Below, piece by piece: positions 36,796 through 45,365 of a stretch of 64,000 bases of DNA. Every line of letters begins with the position of its first letter. The stretch's first letter is position 1. Under the pieces are notes generated by a model. It did no database searches. It had not been told where the DNA came from and was given only the letters and a program-made list of their open reading frames with translations. Source of the DNA: Sphingobacterium hungaricum (GTDB lineage Bacteria; Bacteroidota; Bacteroidia; Sphingobacteriales; Sphingobacteriaceae); contig NZ_MU158698.1 in assembly GCF_015210005.1 (NCBI RefSeq), positions 3,085,273 through 3,149,272 on the forward strand. The letters are read 5' to 3'. Made by a program: the position numbers and the translations under genes.

Positions 36796-37422
36796 ATGAA
36801 CAGCAACATTCCAAAACAAATCGAAGGTAATCAAGTGGATTGCCGCGAATCAATTCAACTTCCGTCGCTTTATGAAGCGGAGCAATTCTACCGTGAAACA
36901 AGGAGCCGTTTGCTGGATGTCAATAATTGGCATCGCATCACAAAATCTCCATCGGCTAAATTCTGCATTATCGATGAGTTGGAGACCAAACATTACCGTC
37001 AGGTCAGGATAAATGATTTCATACGGATCGATATTCCGGGACCGGGACTTCCTTCGGCTGGAGGATTCGACTGGGTTCAGGTTGAGCAAATTGATGAGGA
37101 GAAAAAAACGGATTGGCAACGGATCACGCTGACCTTGCGCCCTTGCGCAGACCCGACCAATGACAACCCGGATACCGCCCATTTTTATAAGAAAATCTCT
37201 ACCTCTACGCTTGTTGTTGAACAGAAAGCAACTGACATCAATCTTCATTTTGCTGGGCGCAATGAAGTTATCAATAAAGACAATGAACAGTTCAGCGACA
37301 ACTTTAGAAATTTCCTGATTGGCCTATTTGCTAAGATGGGCATTTCATTCCCTCAATGGAAAGCATTGATCCAAGGCTTGATTGAACCAGCATGCGAAGA
37401 ATATGAAGCTGATGAGTTATAA
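36796..37422 (+). CDS. Conserved protein of unknown function
   Basis: A 208-aa protein with no signal peptide. Segments such as FYRETRSRLLDVNNWHRI, INDFIRIDIPGPGLPSAGGF and AGRNEVINKDNEQFSDNFRN recall a conserved Bacteroidota family of unknown function that I cannot name with certainty. Possibly a beta-rich ligand-binding fold. It lies between a sigma-4-like gene and an exported gene; links are unproved. Confidence 0.55.
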   Translation: MNSNIPKQIEGNQVDCRESIQLPSLYEAEQFYRETRSRLLDVNNWHRITKSPSAKFCIIDELETKHYRQVRINDFIRIDIPGPGLPSAGGFDWVQVEQIDEEKKTDWQRITLTLRPCADPTNDNPDTAHFYKKISTSTLVVEQKATDINLHFAGRNEVINKDNEQFSDNFRNFLIGLFAKMGISFPQWKALIQGLIEPACEEYEADEL

Positions 37423-37491
37423 ATACACAAAACGAAATTAGAAATGAACCAGCTATAGCATGCTCCTTTCTTCAACCCAAACCCGCATAAC

Positions 37492-37992
37492 ATGACATAC
37501 TTATACCATACCTTGCTTTTCCTGATGACCTATTCAGTCACTATCGCTCAGCCTAATTTAGAGCGGTTGAGAATCGCATATCCTATTGCTTCGCAAGATG
37601 CAGAAGCTTGTAAGAAAGAATTGGATGCATTGGATGCAAAGAAAACTTCTGGTATTGAATTGGCTTATCATGCGGCATACTACATGGTTTATGCAAAACA
37701 TCTTTCTTCGCCATTAAGCAAATTAAATACATTCAAGAAGGGAAAAACGTTGATGGACGAAGCCATTCGGCAGACGAATAAGAGCGAAGAAGTTCATTTC
37801 TTGCGCTTAACTATTCAAACGCATGCACCTTCGATCTTGGGATACGATAAAGACATTAAGCAAGATCTTAACATTATCCTTGCAAAGTGGGATGCTATTC
37901 CGGAAGGAAACCTCAAGAAAAATATGAAAGACTTTCTGTCACAGAATAAAAATCTATTGACAGACGAGCAGGCACAGAAAATCAAGACTTAA
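37492..37992 (+). CDS. Exported helical protein of unknown function
   Basis: A 166-aa protein with a signal peptide (LYHTLLFLMTYSVTIAQPN, cleavage near Ala19). The mature part is helical with repeated Lys/Ala/Asp patterns, reminiscent of tetratricopeptide helices: RIAYPIASQDAEACKKELDA and YHAAYYMVYAKHLS. No named family. A weak hairpin, ATTCTTG/CAAGAAT near 38020-38038, follows. Confidence 0.55.
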   Translation: MTYLYHTLLFLMTYSVTIAQPNLERLRIAYPIASQDAEACKKELDALDAKKTSGIELAYHAAYYMVYAKHLSSPLSKLNTFKKGKTLMDEAIRQTNKSEEVHFLRLTIQTHAPSILGYDKDIKQDLNIILAKWDAIPEGNLKKNMKDFLSQNKNLLTDEQAQKIKT

Positions 37993-38069
37993 AAACCTCT
38001 AGGAAAGTTAAGACATCCATTCTTGAAAACCCAAGAATAGAAGATTATTATGCCATTGTTTTTAATAAA

Positions 38070-38077
38070 TAAGTTTG
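38070..38077 (+). promoter_or_regulatory. -7 promoter element of the SbnA-like gene
   Basis: TAAGTTTG matches TAnnTTTG exactly, 74 bp before the ATG at 38152. A clear -33 element at the usual distance was not found, so this is tentative. Confidence 0.4.
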
Positions 38078-38151
38078 AACTAAAATCATTAACAGAGCAT
38101 AAAAACTATTTTCTTTTGAACTTGTTTAATGCTAACAGCTAATTTGATAAC

Positions 38152-39135
38152 ATGATAAAAGTAGACAGAGCAGTTGATGGGGTCTTGTCTCTAATTGGGA
38201 ACACGCCTTTGGTAAATCTGAAGAATATCTTTGCGGCCTATAACTTTGATTTATATGGGAAGATGGAAATGCAAAATCCAGGAGGCAGCATCAAGGATCG
38301 CACCTCCTATCGCATAATCTCTCAGGCGCTCAACGAAGGTAAGATTAACGCGGACACCGTGATTATTGAATCGACCTCTGGAAACATGGGCATAGGCTTG
38401 GCGCAGATTTGCCTCCATTATGGATTGAAACTGATTTTAGTAGTCGATCCACATATCAATAAGCAAGCGAGGCAACTCGTGGAGACTTACGGAGCTGAAT
38501 TCGTGATGGTCGATGAGCATGATGGAAAGGGAGGTTACCTCAACACACGCTTGAAGATGGTCGATCTGTTGTTAAAAAGATATCCAAACAGTTTTAACCC
38601 GGATCAGTACCACAATAAAAACAACCCTTTGGCGCATGCGGAAACGGTACGGGAAATAAACCAGTCATTGGGCTTTTTTCCAGACTACATTTTTGTTCCT
38701 ACAAGCACCTGTGGCACGTTGATGGGTATCGCCCAAGAGTATAGGCGCTTGAATGCGGACACGAAGATCATCGCTGTGGATTCTGTGGGCTCGGTAATTT
38801 TTGATCAGAAACCACAAGTTCGGAATATCCCTGGAATGGGATCTAGCCGAAGTTCAGACTTTCTTGACCAGCGCTTGATCCATGATGTGATCCATGTCTC
38901 TGATGAAGAAACAATAATGGGCTGTCATCAGTTGCTCAATAAAGAATGTATACTCGCTGGAGGATCCTCTGGCGCGACAATAAAGGCTATTGAAAAATAC
39001 ACCGATAAAATAAATCCTAACTCAACAATAATTAGTATATTGAGTGATAGAGGCGAACGTTATCTCGATACCATCTATTCAAAAAGCTGGATCAACGAAA
39101 CCTTCGGCAAAACTTTATCAATTACCAACATATGA
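38152..39135 (+). CDS. SbnA-like PLP enzyme (N-(2-amino-2-carboxyethyl)-L-glutamate synthase type)
   Basis: A 327-aa fold-type-II PLP enzyme. Lys48 in NPGGSIKDRT is the Schiff base lysine; STSGNMGIG (74-82) is the substrate carboxylate loop; LAGGSSGATIKA holds the cofactor phosphate. RNIPGMGSSRSS is typical of SbnA-type enzymes that join O-phosphoserine and glutamate in diaminopropionate synthesis, rather than of cysteine synthase. It overlaps the next gene by 4 bp (ATGA), so they are coupled. SbnB, the usual partner dehydrogenase, is not seen. Cysteine synthase activity cannot be ruled out. Confidence 0.75.
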   Translation: MIKVDRAVDGVLSLIGNTPLVNLKNIFAAYNFDLYGKMEMQNPGGSIKDRTSYRIISQALNEGKINADTVIIESTSGNMGIGLAQICLHYGLKLILVVDPHINKQARQLVETYGAEFVMVDEHDGKGGYLNTRLKMVDLLLKRYPNSFNPDQYHNKNNPLAHAETVREINQSLGFFPDYIFVPTSTCGTLMGIAQEYRRLNADTKIIAVDSVGSVIFDQKPQVRNIPGMGSSRSSDFLDQRLIHDVIHVSDEETIMGCHQLLNKECILAGGSSGATIKAIEKYTDKINPNSTIISILSDRGERYLDTIYSKSWINETFGKTLSITNI

Positions 39136-40952
39136 TTTGGACCTCAGAACACATTGACTCTTCCTGCTTACAAAATTCTAAGGCCTTACAAAACTTAACA
39201 AAAACAAGTAAAGATTTAGCGGCCGAGGAAAAAGATGCACATTATATTGCTATCATCGGTGGCGGTCCAAAAGGATTTTATGCCTTAGAACGCTTGATAG
39301 CTAATCTGCGAAAGGGCGATCTAAAGAAAAAGGTTATCGTGCATTGGTTCAATAACAATTCTTCATTTGGAGCTGGACAGAATTATCACATCGATCAGCC
39401 GAATTATCTGCTGATCAATTACTGCATTGGAAATATCACCTGCTGGGAAGATCCTGATCCATTGAAGTTTATCGACGTATATACGAACCTAACGGAATGG
39501 ATCAATAATAATAAGAAGGTGCATTTTGATGCTGATCCAGAAGATTTCTCTTCCCGTGAGCTAGTCGGAAACTATTTGATGAACGCGGTCTTTGAGACGG
39601 TTCATTATGACATTCCAAACCTTGAGATCCATTTAATCAAATCGTACATTACTGATCTGAATAAAAGAAATACTCATTACGTTTTGTATTCAGATGGAGA
39701 ACAGCTGTTGTATGGTTACGAATCGATTTTGTTAGCCACAGGACATGCATACAGCAATCGTTCTGCGAAGCTGCACGAACATTCGATAAACAGTAGCTTT
39801 TCTTATTTTCCTTCGGCCTACCCTATTCGGCAGCTGGATCAAATACCAGCAGAAGCTGAAGTCGCGGTCATGGGAATCGGTCTTACTTTTATTGATGTGA
39901 TGTTGCAGCTTACTGAAGGCCGAGGTGGCAAGTTCATCTATAATAACAAGGAACTTGAATACATTCCGTCAGGAAATGAATGCATTATCTATCCTTTTTC
40001 GAGGAATAATTTACCGATGATGCCTCGCAATGCTATTCTGGAGCACACAAAATATCAGCTTAAATACATGACCGATGAATGGGTTGCAGGGTTGAAAGCA
40101 GAGAATAGGCAAATCGATTTTGAAAAGGATATTCTGCCGGTTTACAATCAAGAAATTCGCTATGCGTATTATAAATTGTTTTTCCGGGACGAAGCTTTGA
40201 CAGATGATGAGTTATGGACTAAAATCGAACAACGGGATGAAAGTATCCGTTTGAATATCAGCCGATTTTTAAATCCGCAAATGTATCATCGCACCAACGA
40301 TAATGAAGATTATAGCGCCTTTATATTTGATGTCAGCAATTTCGTGCTAACTGAAGTTGGGCACGGGGAATTAAAGAGCAAACTGGCCGCGGCTGCTGGT
40401 GCTTGCCGCGAAGGCTTGCTCCAAATCGGCAAACTCTATCATTTCGACGGCTTTCTTCCTGCTTCGCAGGAAAAATTTGATCGCGACTGGTACAGTTCTC
40501 TTTCGAGAATGAGCTTTGGTCCGCCGCTGATCAATAGCCAAAAGCTGTTTGCATTGATTAAGGCGAACATCATCCGATTCAAATTCGAGGAAGCGCCAGA
40601 ACTTTCATTGACTGACAGCGGTATTCGCTTATCTACGCCGAAAGCATCCCATGATTTTGCTTACTACATCGACGCACGCATTGCCAAAGGCAGTATAAAA
40701 AAAGGAAATAATCCGTTGTACAAAAACCTGTACGAACGGTCGATTATTGAAGAGCGCTTCAATGGCAATTATGCGACCGATGCGATCGCAATTACGCCTG
40801 AAGGAAAATTGAAGGACAAAGAAGACTGGGTTCTCACGTTATACGGAACACCAACAGAGGGCAATGTGCTCGACAACGATTCCTTATCGCGCAAAACACA
40901 TAATTTTGGAAATCTCTGGGCGAAGGAGACTTCTGACTTAGTTAAAAATTAA
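39132..40952 (+). CDS. FAD/NAD(P)-binding protein (HI0933-like, PF13454 type)
   Basis: A 606-aa protein with a dinucleotide-binding loop YIAIIGGGPKGFYALERL (about 38-55), a second GxGxxG-like segment near VAVMGIGLTFIDVMLQ, and FGAGQNYHIDQPNYLLINYC, which matches the FAD-NAD(P)-binding family PF13454. Cytosolic, no transmembrane helix. It overlaps sbnA by 4 bp and precedes the PLP decarboxylase by 18 bp. Here it may replace SbnB as the redox enzyme, but this is inference. The substrate is unknown. Confidence 0.75.
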   Translation: MIWTSEHIDSSCLQNSKALQNLTKTSKDLAAEEKDAHYIAIIGGGPKGFYALERLIANLRKGDLKKKVIVHWFNNNSSFGAGQNYHIDQPNYLLINYCIGNITCWEDPDPLKFIDVYTNLTEWINNNKKVHFDADPEDFSSRELVGNYLMNAVFETVHYDIPNLEIHLIKSYITDLNKRNTHYVLYSDGEQLLYGYESILLATGHAYSNRSAKLHEHSINSSFSYFPSAYPIRQLDQIPAEAEVAVMGIGLTFIDVMLQLTEGRGGKFIYNNKELEYIPSGNECIIYPFSRNNLPMMPRNAILEHTKYQLKYMTDEWVAGLKAENRQIDFEKDILPVYNQEIRYAYYKLFFRDEALTDDELWTKIEQRDESIRLNISRFLNPQMYHRTNDNEDYSAFIFDVSNFVLTEVGHGELKSKLAAAAGACREGLLQIGKLYHFDGFLPASQEKFDRDWYSSLSRMSFGPPLINSQKLFALIKANIIRFKFEEAPELSLTDSGIRLSTPKASHDFAYYIDARIAKGSIKKGNNPLYKNLYERSIIEERFNGNYATDAIAITPEGKLKDKEDWVLTLYGTPTEGNVLDNDSLSRKTHNFGNLWAKETSDLVKN

Positions 40953-40970
40953 CACAATAAATCCTGTAAC

Positions 40971-42413
40971 ATGAAAGCATATACACATTATCCGCTAACG
41001 CCTTTGATTCATAAATGGGTAACAGGACTTACTGAAGAACGAAACTTGCTGTTTGAAGCCATTGAACAGTATCAATCGCCAATCAATATTCAGCACACAA
41101 AACCCTTTAAAGAAAATATTAAAGGGTATATAGAAGTGTTCGAAAAATATGGACTGGATTACAAAATCTTCTTTGCCCGCAAGGCGAATAAGTCAAGGTG
41201 CTTTGTACGCAAAGCAGCCAAATTGAATCAAGGTGTAGACACGGCAAGCTATCGAGAACTGGCGCAAGCATTAGAACTTGGACTGAATAAAGAACATTTG
41301 ATCAGTACGGCTGCAGTTAAGAATAAAAAACTGATCAGTCTTTGCGTAGCGAATCATATTCCGATTATTATTGATAACCTGGACGAATGCAAACTGATAC
41401 AAGCTGTTTCGGAAGAATTAAATGCCAACGCAACGGTGATCGTTCGCTTATCTGGATTTCAATATGTAGGAAATACGCTTCCTACACGTTTTGGATTTCA
41501 TCTAGGCGAAGCCACAGAATTTATTGAAAGCTCATTCGGCGAAGCCGGAATATTTAATCGCTTAACCTATTCGGGCCTGCATTTTCATTTAAATGGTTAT
41601 TCCATTTCGCAGCGCGGTGAATGTTTGTTGCAATCCATTAAGCTGATTGATTCCTTAAATGAAAAAGGAATAGAAACAAAGAGCTTAGATTTTGGAGGTG
41701 GCATCCTAATGAATTATTTGCAGGACAAAAATCAATACGCTGCTTTTATGCAAGGACTAAAAGCTTCGGTTTTGCACCAAATTCCAGCCATTACGTACCA
41801 ACATGATCCGCTGGGAATGGTTATTCTGGAAGGAACTATTTATGGAGAACCGACGGTATATCCTTATTATAATGAGGTAAATAAAGCATCTTTCTTAGAT
41901 GAGGTATTGAATTATAAAAATGATCAAGGTCAGCCTATTCATGAATTGATAAAGGTTAGAAACCTGCAAATCAGAATTGAACCCGGAAGAAGTGCGCTTG
42001 ATCAAGCTGGAATTACAGTAGCCAAAGTTGCCTTTCGGAGAAAGGATACCGATGGCGAATGGTTATTTGGATTGGAAATGAACCGCACGCAATTAAAAAG
42101 TGGCAGTTCTGATTTTCTGTTAGATCCAATCCATGTTCCAAAATTCAAATCAGAAAATCCAGAGAAGACGTACGGTTATTTAGTTGGCGCCTATTGTCTG
42201 GAACAAGAGCAATTGCTAAAGCGAAAAATCGAATTTGATCAGTTTCCCGAAGTCGGAGATCTGATCGTATTTGTCAATACTGCTGGCTATATGATGCATT
42301 TTTATGAATCTGAAGCCCATTTATTTGAACTTGCTGAGAACTTAGTGTACCACAGCGATTCACATACCTTTACTTTGGATGAAGAAACCAAAGCATTGTC
42401 TCAAGAAACTTAA
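40971..42413 (+). CDS. Y4yA-like fold-type-III PLP decarboxylase
   Basis: A 480-aa enzyme of the alanine racemase-like TIM-barrel decarboxylase fold. Lys71 in IFFARKANKS binds PLP. The segments TPLIHKWV, GLHFHLNGYSISQRGE, LDFGGGILMNYL and IEPGRSALDQAGITV correspond to conserved diaminopimelate/lysine/ornithine decarboxylase blocks. Length and context next to SbnA and an FAD protein match the Y4yA family. It may decarboxylate an amino-acid conjugate, as SbnH does in staphyloferrin B synthesis. It is the third gene of the operon. Confidence 0.75.
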   Translation: MKAYTHYPLTPLIHKWVTGLTEERNLLFEAIEQYQSPINIQHTKPFKENIKGYIEVFEKYGLDYKIFFARKANKSRCFVRKAAKLNQGVDTASYRELAQALELGLNKEHLISTAAVKNKKLISLCVANHIPIIIDNLDECKLIQAVSEELNANATVIVRLSGFQYVGNTLPTRFGFHLGEATEFIESSFGEAGIFNRLTYSGLHFHLNGYSISQRGECLLQSIKLIDSLNEKGIETKSLDFGGGILMNYLQDKNQYAAFMQGLKASVLHQIPAITYQHDPLGMVILEGTIYGEPTVYPYYNEVNKASFLDEVLNYKNDQGQPIHELIKVRNLQIRIEPGRSALDQAGITVAKVAFRRKDTDGEWLFGLEMNRTQLKSGSSDFLLDPIHVPKFKSENPEKTYGYLVGAYCLEQEQLLKRKIEFDQFPEVGDLIVFVNTAGYMMHFYESEAHLFELAENLVYHSDSHTFTLDEETKALSQET

Positions 42414-42425
42414 TGCAAAGTTAAC

Positions 42426-42458
42426 AGGATGTTGATGTATAAATTACATCAACATCCT
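42426..42458 (+). promoter_or_regulatory. Strong hairpin between the decarboxylase and the peptide gene
   Basis: The 14-bp perfect stem AGGATGTTGATGTA/TACATCAACATCCT (42426-42439 and 42445-42458), with a 5-nt loop, lacks a proper T tract. It may be an attenuator, a processing site or a weak terminator. Confidence 0.65.
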
Positions 42459-42465
42459 ATATTTG
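42458..42465 (+). promoter_or_regulatory. -7 promoter element of the 31-aa peptide gene
   Basis: TATATTTG matches TAnnTTTG exactly and starts at the last base of the hairpin. The peptide ATG is 22 bp downstream, giving a leader of about 17 nt. The best -33-like TTG is spaced by 23, somewhat long. Confidence 0.5.
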
Positions 42466-42487
42466 AATAACATAAATAAAAAAGAAA

Positions 42488-42583
42488 ATGATTAAAGACT
42501 TTGAACTTATTATTCCAGAATTCATCAATGAATTATTGGAATTGACATTCGACGGAGACGATCTACTAGTTATTGAAGACTAA
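42488..42583 (+). CDS. 31-aa acidic peptide gene
   Basis: ATG at 42488, TAA at 42581: MIKDFELIIPEFINELLELT continues with FDGDDLLVIED. It has eleven acidic residues and a single Lys, and is likely an amphipathic helix plus an acidic tail. It sits 74 bp after the decarboxylase and 31 bp before an intrinsic terminator, with its own -7 box. It could be a metabolite carrier, a precursor peptide or a regulator; no homologue is known to me. Its coding status is inferred from position, open frame and promoter. Confidence 0.5.
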   Translation: MIKDFELIIPEFINELLELTFDGDDLLVIED

Positions 42584-42614
42584 GACCTCCAAATTTTAAA
42601 TTCACTTAAAGCTG

Positions 42615-42644
42615 CTTAAACATGAACATGTTTAAGTTTTTTTT
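42615..42644 (+). terminator. Intrinsic terminator of the SbnA/peptide locus
   Basis: The stem CTTAAACATG/CATGTTTAAG (42615-42624 and 42627-42636) is followed by eight T. The next gene is convergent. Confidence 0.8.
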
Positions 42645-42657
42645 GCGCTACGAAATA

Positions 42658-43371
42658 TTAGTCGCAGCCATCAGGCCCACAGCTTTCTCCTTCGATTATC
42701 GTTAAAGACGGTTGTTTCTTCTTCCATTCCGTAAACGTTTTATGCAACGTATCTTCAAAAACTTGTGCTTCCTGCGCTCCTGAAATTGCGTATTTACGAT
42801 CAAAAACAAAGAACGGAACGCCCCTCACTCCAATCTGCTGGGATTCCAGAATATCTTCCTTTACAGCATCTGCATATGTGTTTTCAGCTAATGCCTTCAG
42901 CAAATCTTCTTTATTCAAGCCCAACTCTTCAGCCATAGTTGCTAAGACTTCGACATCGTCAATATTTTTGCCTTCTGTAAAATAAGCTTTAAACAACAGC
43001 TCTTCAGCTTCATTCTGTTTGCCAGAAGCTTTTGCAAAATGAGAAAAAGCATGCGCTTGGAATGAATTGGCAACAACAGCTTGTTTGAAATTAAACTCAA
43101 GCCCGACTTTTGAAGCCATATCGCTTACGTATTGATTCATCTCTTCGGCTTGCTCGGTAGAAATGCCTTTATGTTTTGCTAAAAATTCGGCTGTGCTGAT
43201 TGTAGTATCTGTAACGAGATTCGGGTTCAGCTGATAACTCTTCCATTCGATAGCCACTTGCTCGCGATCTGGAAAATCGGCCAATGCTTGTTCTATCTTG
43301 CGTTTACCTATATAACAAAACGGGCACATCACATCTGACCATACCTCGATTTTTAGTTGATTTTTTTGCAT
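42658..43371 (-). CDS. DsbA-family oxidoreductase (FrnE-like)
   Basis: A 237-aa thioredoxin-fold protein with the redox motif CPFC (Cys16-Cys19 in WSDVMCPFCYIG) and the cis-Pro segment GVRGVPFFVFDRKYAISGAQ. It matches the FrnE-like DsbA branch that is cytosolic, since no signal peptide is present. The tail ends in GESCGPDGCD, a second cysteine pair typical of Bacteroidota members that may bind metal or relay thiols. Convergent with the SbnA locus. Confidence 0.85.
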   Translation of the reverse strand: MQKNQLKIEVWSDVMCPFCYIGKRKIEQALADFPDREQVAIEWKSYQLNPNLVTDTTISTAEFLAKHKGISTEQAEEMNQYVSDMASKVGLEFNFKQAVVANSFQAHAFSHFAKASGKQNEAEELLFKAYFTEGKNIDDVEVLATMAEELGLNKEDLLKALAENTYADAVKEDILESQQIGVRGVPFFVFDRKYAISGAQEAQVFEDTLHKTFTEWKKKQPSLTIIEGESCGPDGCD

Positions 43372-43546
43372 AATCTTATTTAAAACATAAAATTAACAAT
43401 CCTTTGAACAACAGTTTAATTCTTCCTTCTTTTTGACATATAAAACATAATTCCCAAATTTCGGAATAACGGATTTGAGGAAATCCTTGAAAAAGCCAAT
43501 CCATTTCAGTATTTTTAGAACTATCTATCACTTTATTAACAATACC

Positions 43547-43921
43547 ATGAACGCAAAAGGAACTCTTATTTTAGTTGGATTGGCGGCAGTCATCATTCTC
43601 GGATTAATGTTTGGTTTACCAGTTTATTCCGTGTGGCAGCAAGAGATGTCAGGAAAAGCGCGTTTAGCTGAGGCAACGCATTCACGTCAGATCTTGGTGG
43701 AACAAGCAAGAGCAGAAAAGGAAGCAGCTGTATTGCAAGCAGACGCCATCAAGATTATGGGCGAAGCAGCTCAGAAATATCCAGAGTATCGTAAACAGGA
43801 ATTTATAGGCGCTTTCGGCGAAGCTTTGAAAGCAGGGACAATCAGTCAGATTATCTATGTGCCGACCGAAGCCAGCATTCCGATCGTTGAAGCTAGCAGA
43901 ACGATTCCAGGCATCGAATAA
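43547..43921 (+). CDS. Truncated SPFH-like membrane protein
   Basis: About 124 aa from the ATG at 43547 (MNAKGTLILVGLAAV). One N-terminal membrane helix is followed by QQEMSGKARLAEATHSRQIL and IMGEAAQKYPEYRKQEFIGA, then AGTISQIIYVPTEASIPI, which is like the C-terminal coiled-coil/tail region of band 7 proteins without the SPFH core. Either a specialised short family member or a shortened gene. A full SPFH protein lies at 58595-59482. Confidence 0.65.
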   Translation: MNAKGTLILVGLAAVIILGLMFGLPVYSVWQQEMSGKARLAEATHSRQILVEQARAEKEAAVLQADAIKIMGEAAQKYPEYRKQEFIGAFGEALKAGTISQIIYVPTEASIPIVEASRTIPGIE

Positions 43922-43989
43922 AATCGCATTTACCCTAAAGAAATCCGTTTTGATCACAGTCAAAACGGATTTTTAATTCTTTATACTGG

Positions 43990-45099
43990 TTACTTCAATG
44001 GAATAACCATATTCCAAGTACGGTCAAACTCATAAGGACGGCTACCTGAACCTGTTGCCGCAAAAAAGTGCGTCGCTTTTCCATTTTCAAAAAGAAGGAA
44101 GGGACGTTCGAAATTCGCTTGCACAGTAGTCGATCCATCATCCCAAAGAATTGTTTTCGAATAAGCTTTTGCTTTTGACAAATCCCATGTGATTCCGTCT
44201 TTTGAAGTGCCATGGATCCCTCCGCCCTCTTCTCCGCAAATGTGTCCAAAACGGTCTTTCATAATTAATTCATAATGGTCTTTGTTGTACCAGACAAAAG
44301 GATCTTCCACATCATTATCCATCTGCCCGTCACTATGAAACTGAAACAAAGGTTCGTCGGATAAGCGCTCATAAGGTCCTTTAAAAGATTTTGCCATCGC
44401 GGCGCCCAGCATCAATGGCGGATCATAGTTTTTTGGCGAAGATTTATACATCAGATAAACCTTTCCGTTAGGAAGAACTACTGGCGAAGGATTCGACGTA
44501 ATGGATGTGTCCCATTTTCCTGGACGAGGTTCGATAATAGGTTTCTCACTTCGTTCCCAAGGTCCGTAGATAGATTTTGACCAAGCCATTCCAACGCGTT
44601 TATTCATCCAATATTTTTGCGCAAGGCCAGTCGCCCACACATCTTGTTCTGGAGTCGGCACTTCATCATGCCTCGCCCCAAAGTAATAGAGCACATAGTA
44701 TTCGCCAGATTTTACAATCCGTGCATTGTGTGTGGCATATCCGTCGAAAAATGCATTTCCACGAGCCGGCAACACCACCTCCGCAAATTCGTAAGGACCT
44801 GCAGGAGTTTTAGATACAGCCCGCACAATCTGGGAATTCGTTACCCAATTTCCAAAACCATAGTCTTTCGACCAGCGTGACGCAAACATGTGATACAATC
44901 CATCTTCGCCTTTGATAACCGACGGGTCCCAAACCCAATAATCATCCATAGCAAAACCGCCATTTTTCGGAGCGGGCAACATGCGTTCTAATAGATTGAA
45001 TTTTTCAGGCATTGGAATACGGACAGATTTGGGATCAATCATGCTCACACCGATTCCGGCAGAAAACAGCTTAATAAAATCTCTTCGTGATGAACTCAT
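43990..45099 (-). CDS. Tat-exported five-bladed beta-propeller glycosidase (GH43/GH32/GH117-like)
   Basis: A 369-aa protein with a twin-arginine signal (SSRRDFIKLFSAGIGV), so it is folded before export. The mature domain has the propeller motifs WDPSVIKGEDGLYHMFASRW, DGYATHNARIVKSGEYYVLY, MAWSKSIYGPWERS and EDPFVWYNKDHYELIMKD. These are conserved in GH43, GH62, GH32, GH68 and GH117-type hydrolases with acidic catalytic residues in the first strands. Substrate unresolved. It stands alone in the periplasm-facing set. Confidence 0.7.
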   Translation of the reverse strand: MSSSRRDFIKLFSAGIGVSMIDPKSVRIPMPEKFNLLERMLPAPKNGGFAMDDYWVWDPSVIKGEDGLYHMFASRWSKDYGFGNWVTNSQIVRAVSKTPAGPYEFAEVVLPARGNAFFDGYATHNARIVKSGEYYVLYYFGARHDEVPTPEQDVWATGLAQKYWMNKRVGMAWSKSIYGPWERSEKPIIEPRPGKWDTSITSNPSPVVLPNGKVYLMYKSSPKNYDPPLMLGAAMAKSFKGPYERLSDEPLFQFHSDGQMDNDVEDPFVWYNKDHYELIMKDRFGHICGEEGGGIHGTSKDGITWDLSKAKAYSKTILWDDGSTTVQANFERPFLLFENGKATHFFAATGSGSRPYEFDRTWNMVIPLK

Positions 45100-45365
45100 A
45101 TTTCTTTTCGGTTTATGTTAGTCTAGCAATGTCTATGCATTGATTGGACTAAAATAGACTTTTAAAATGATTTAAGACGGTATATCACAATTAATTTACA
45201 TCAAAGTTTTATGCCGAGTTAATGCGCATCACCACAAATTAGTTTAACTTTTCAATCAAGTGTATTTGCAAAATCATGGTCTTTTCTTCGTCTGCATTTG
45301 ATATTGCAAGGCAATCCGATTAATTTAGAAAAATAAGAATGGCATTCATTTTACACAAATAGCAC

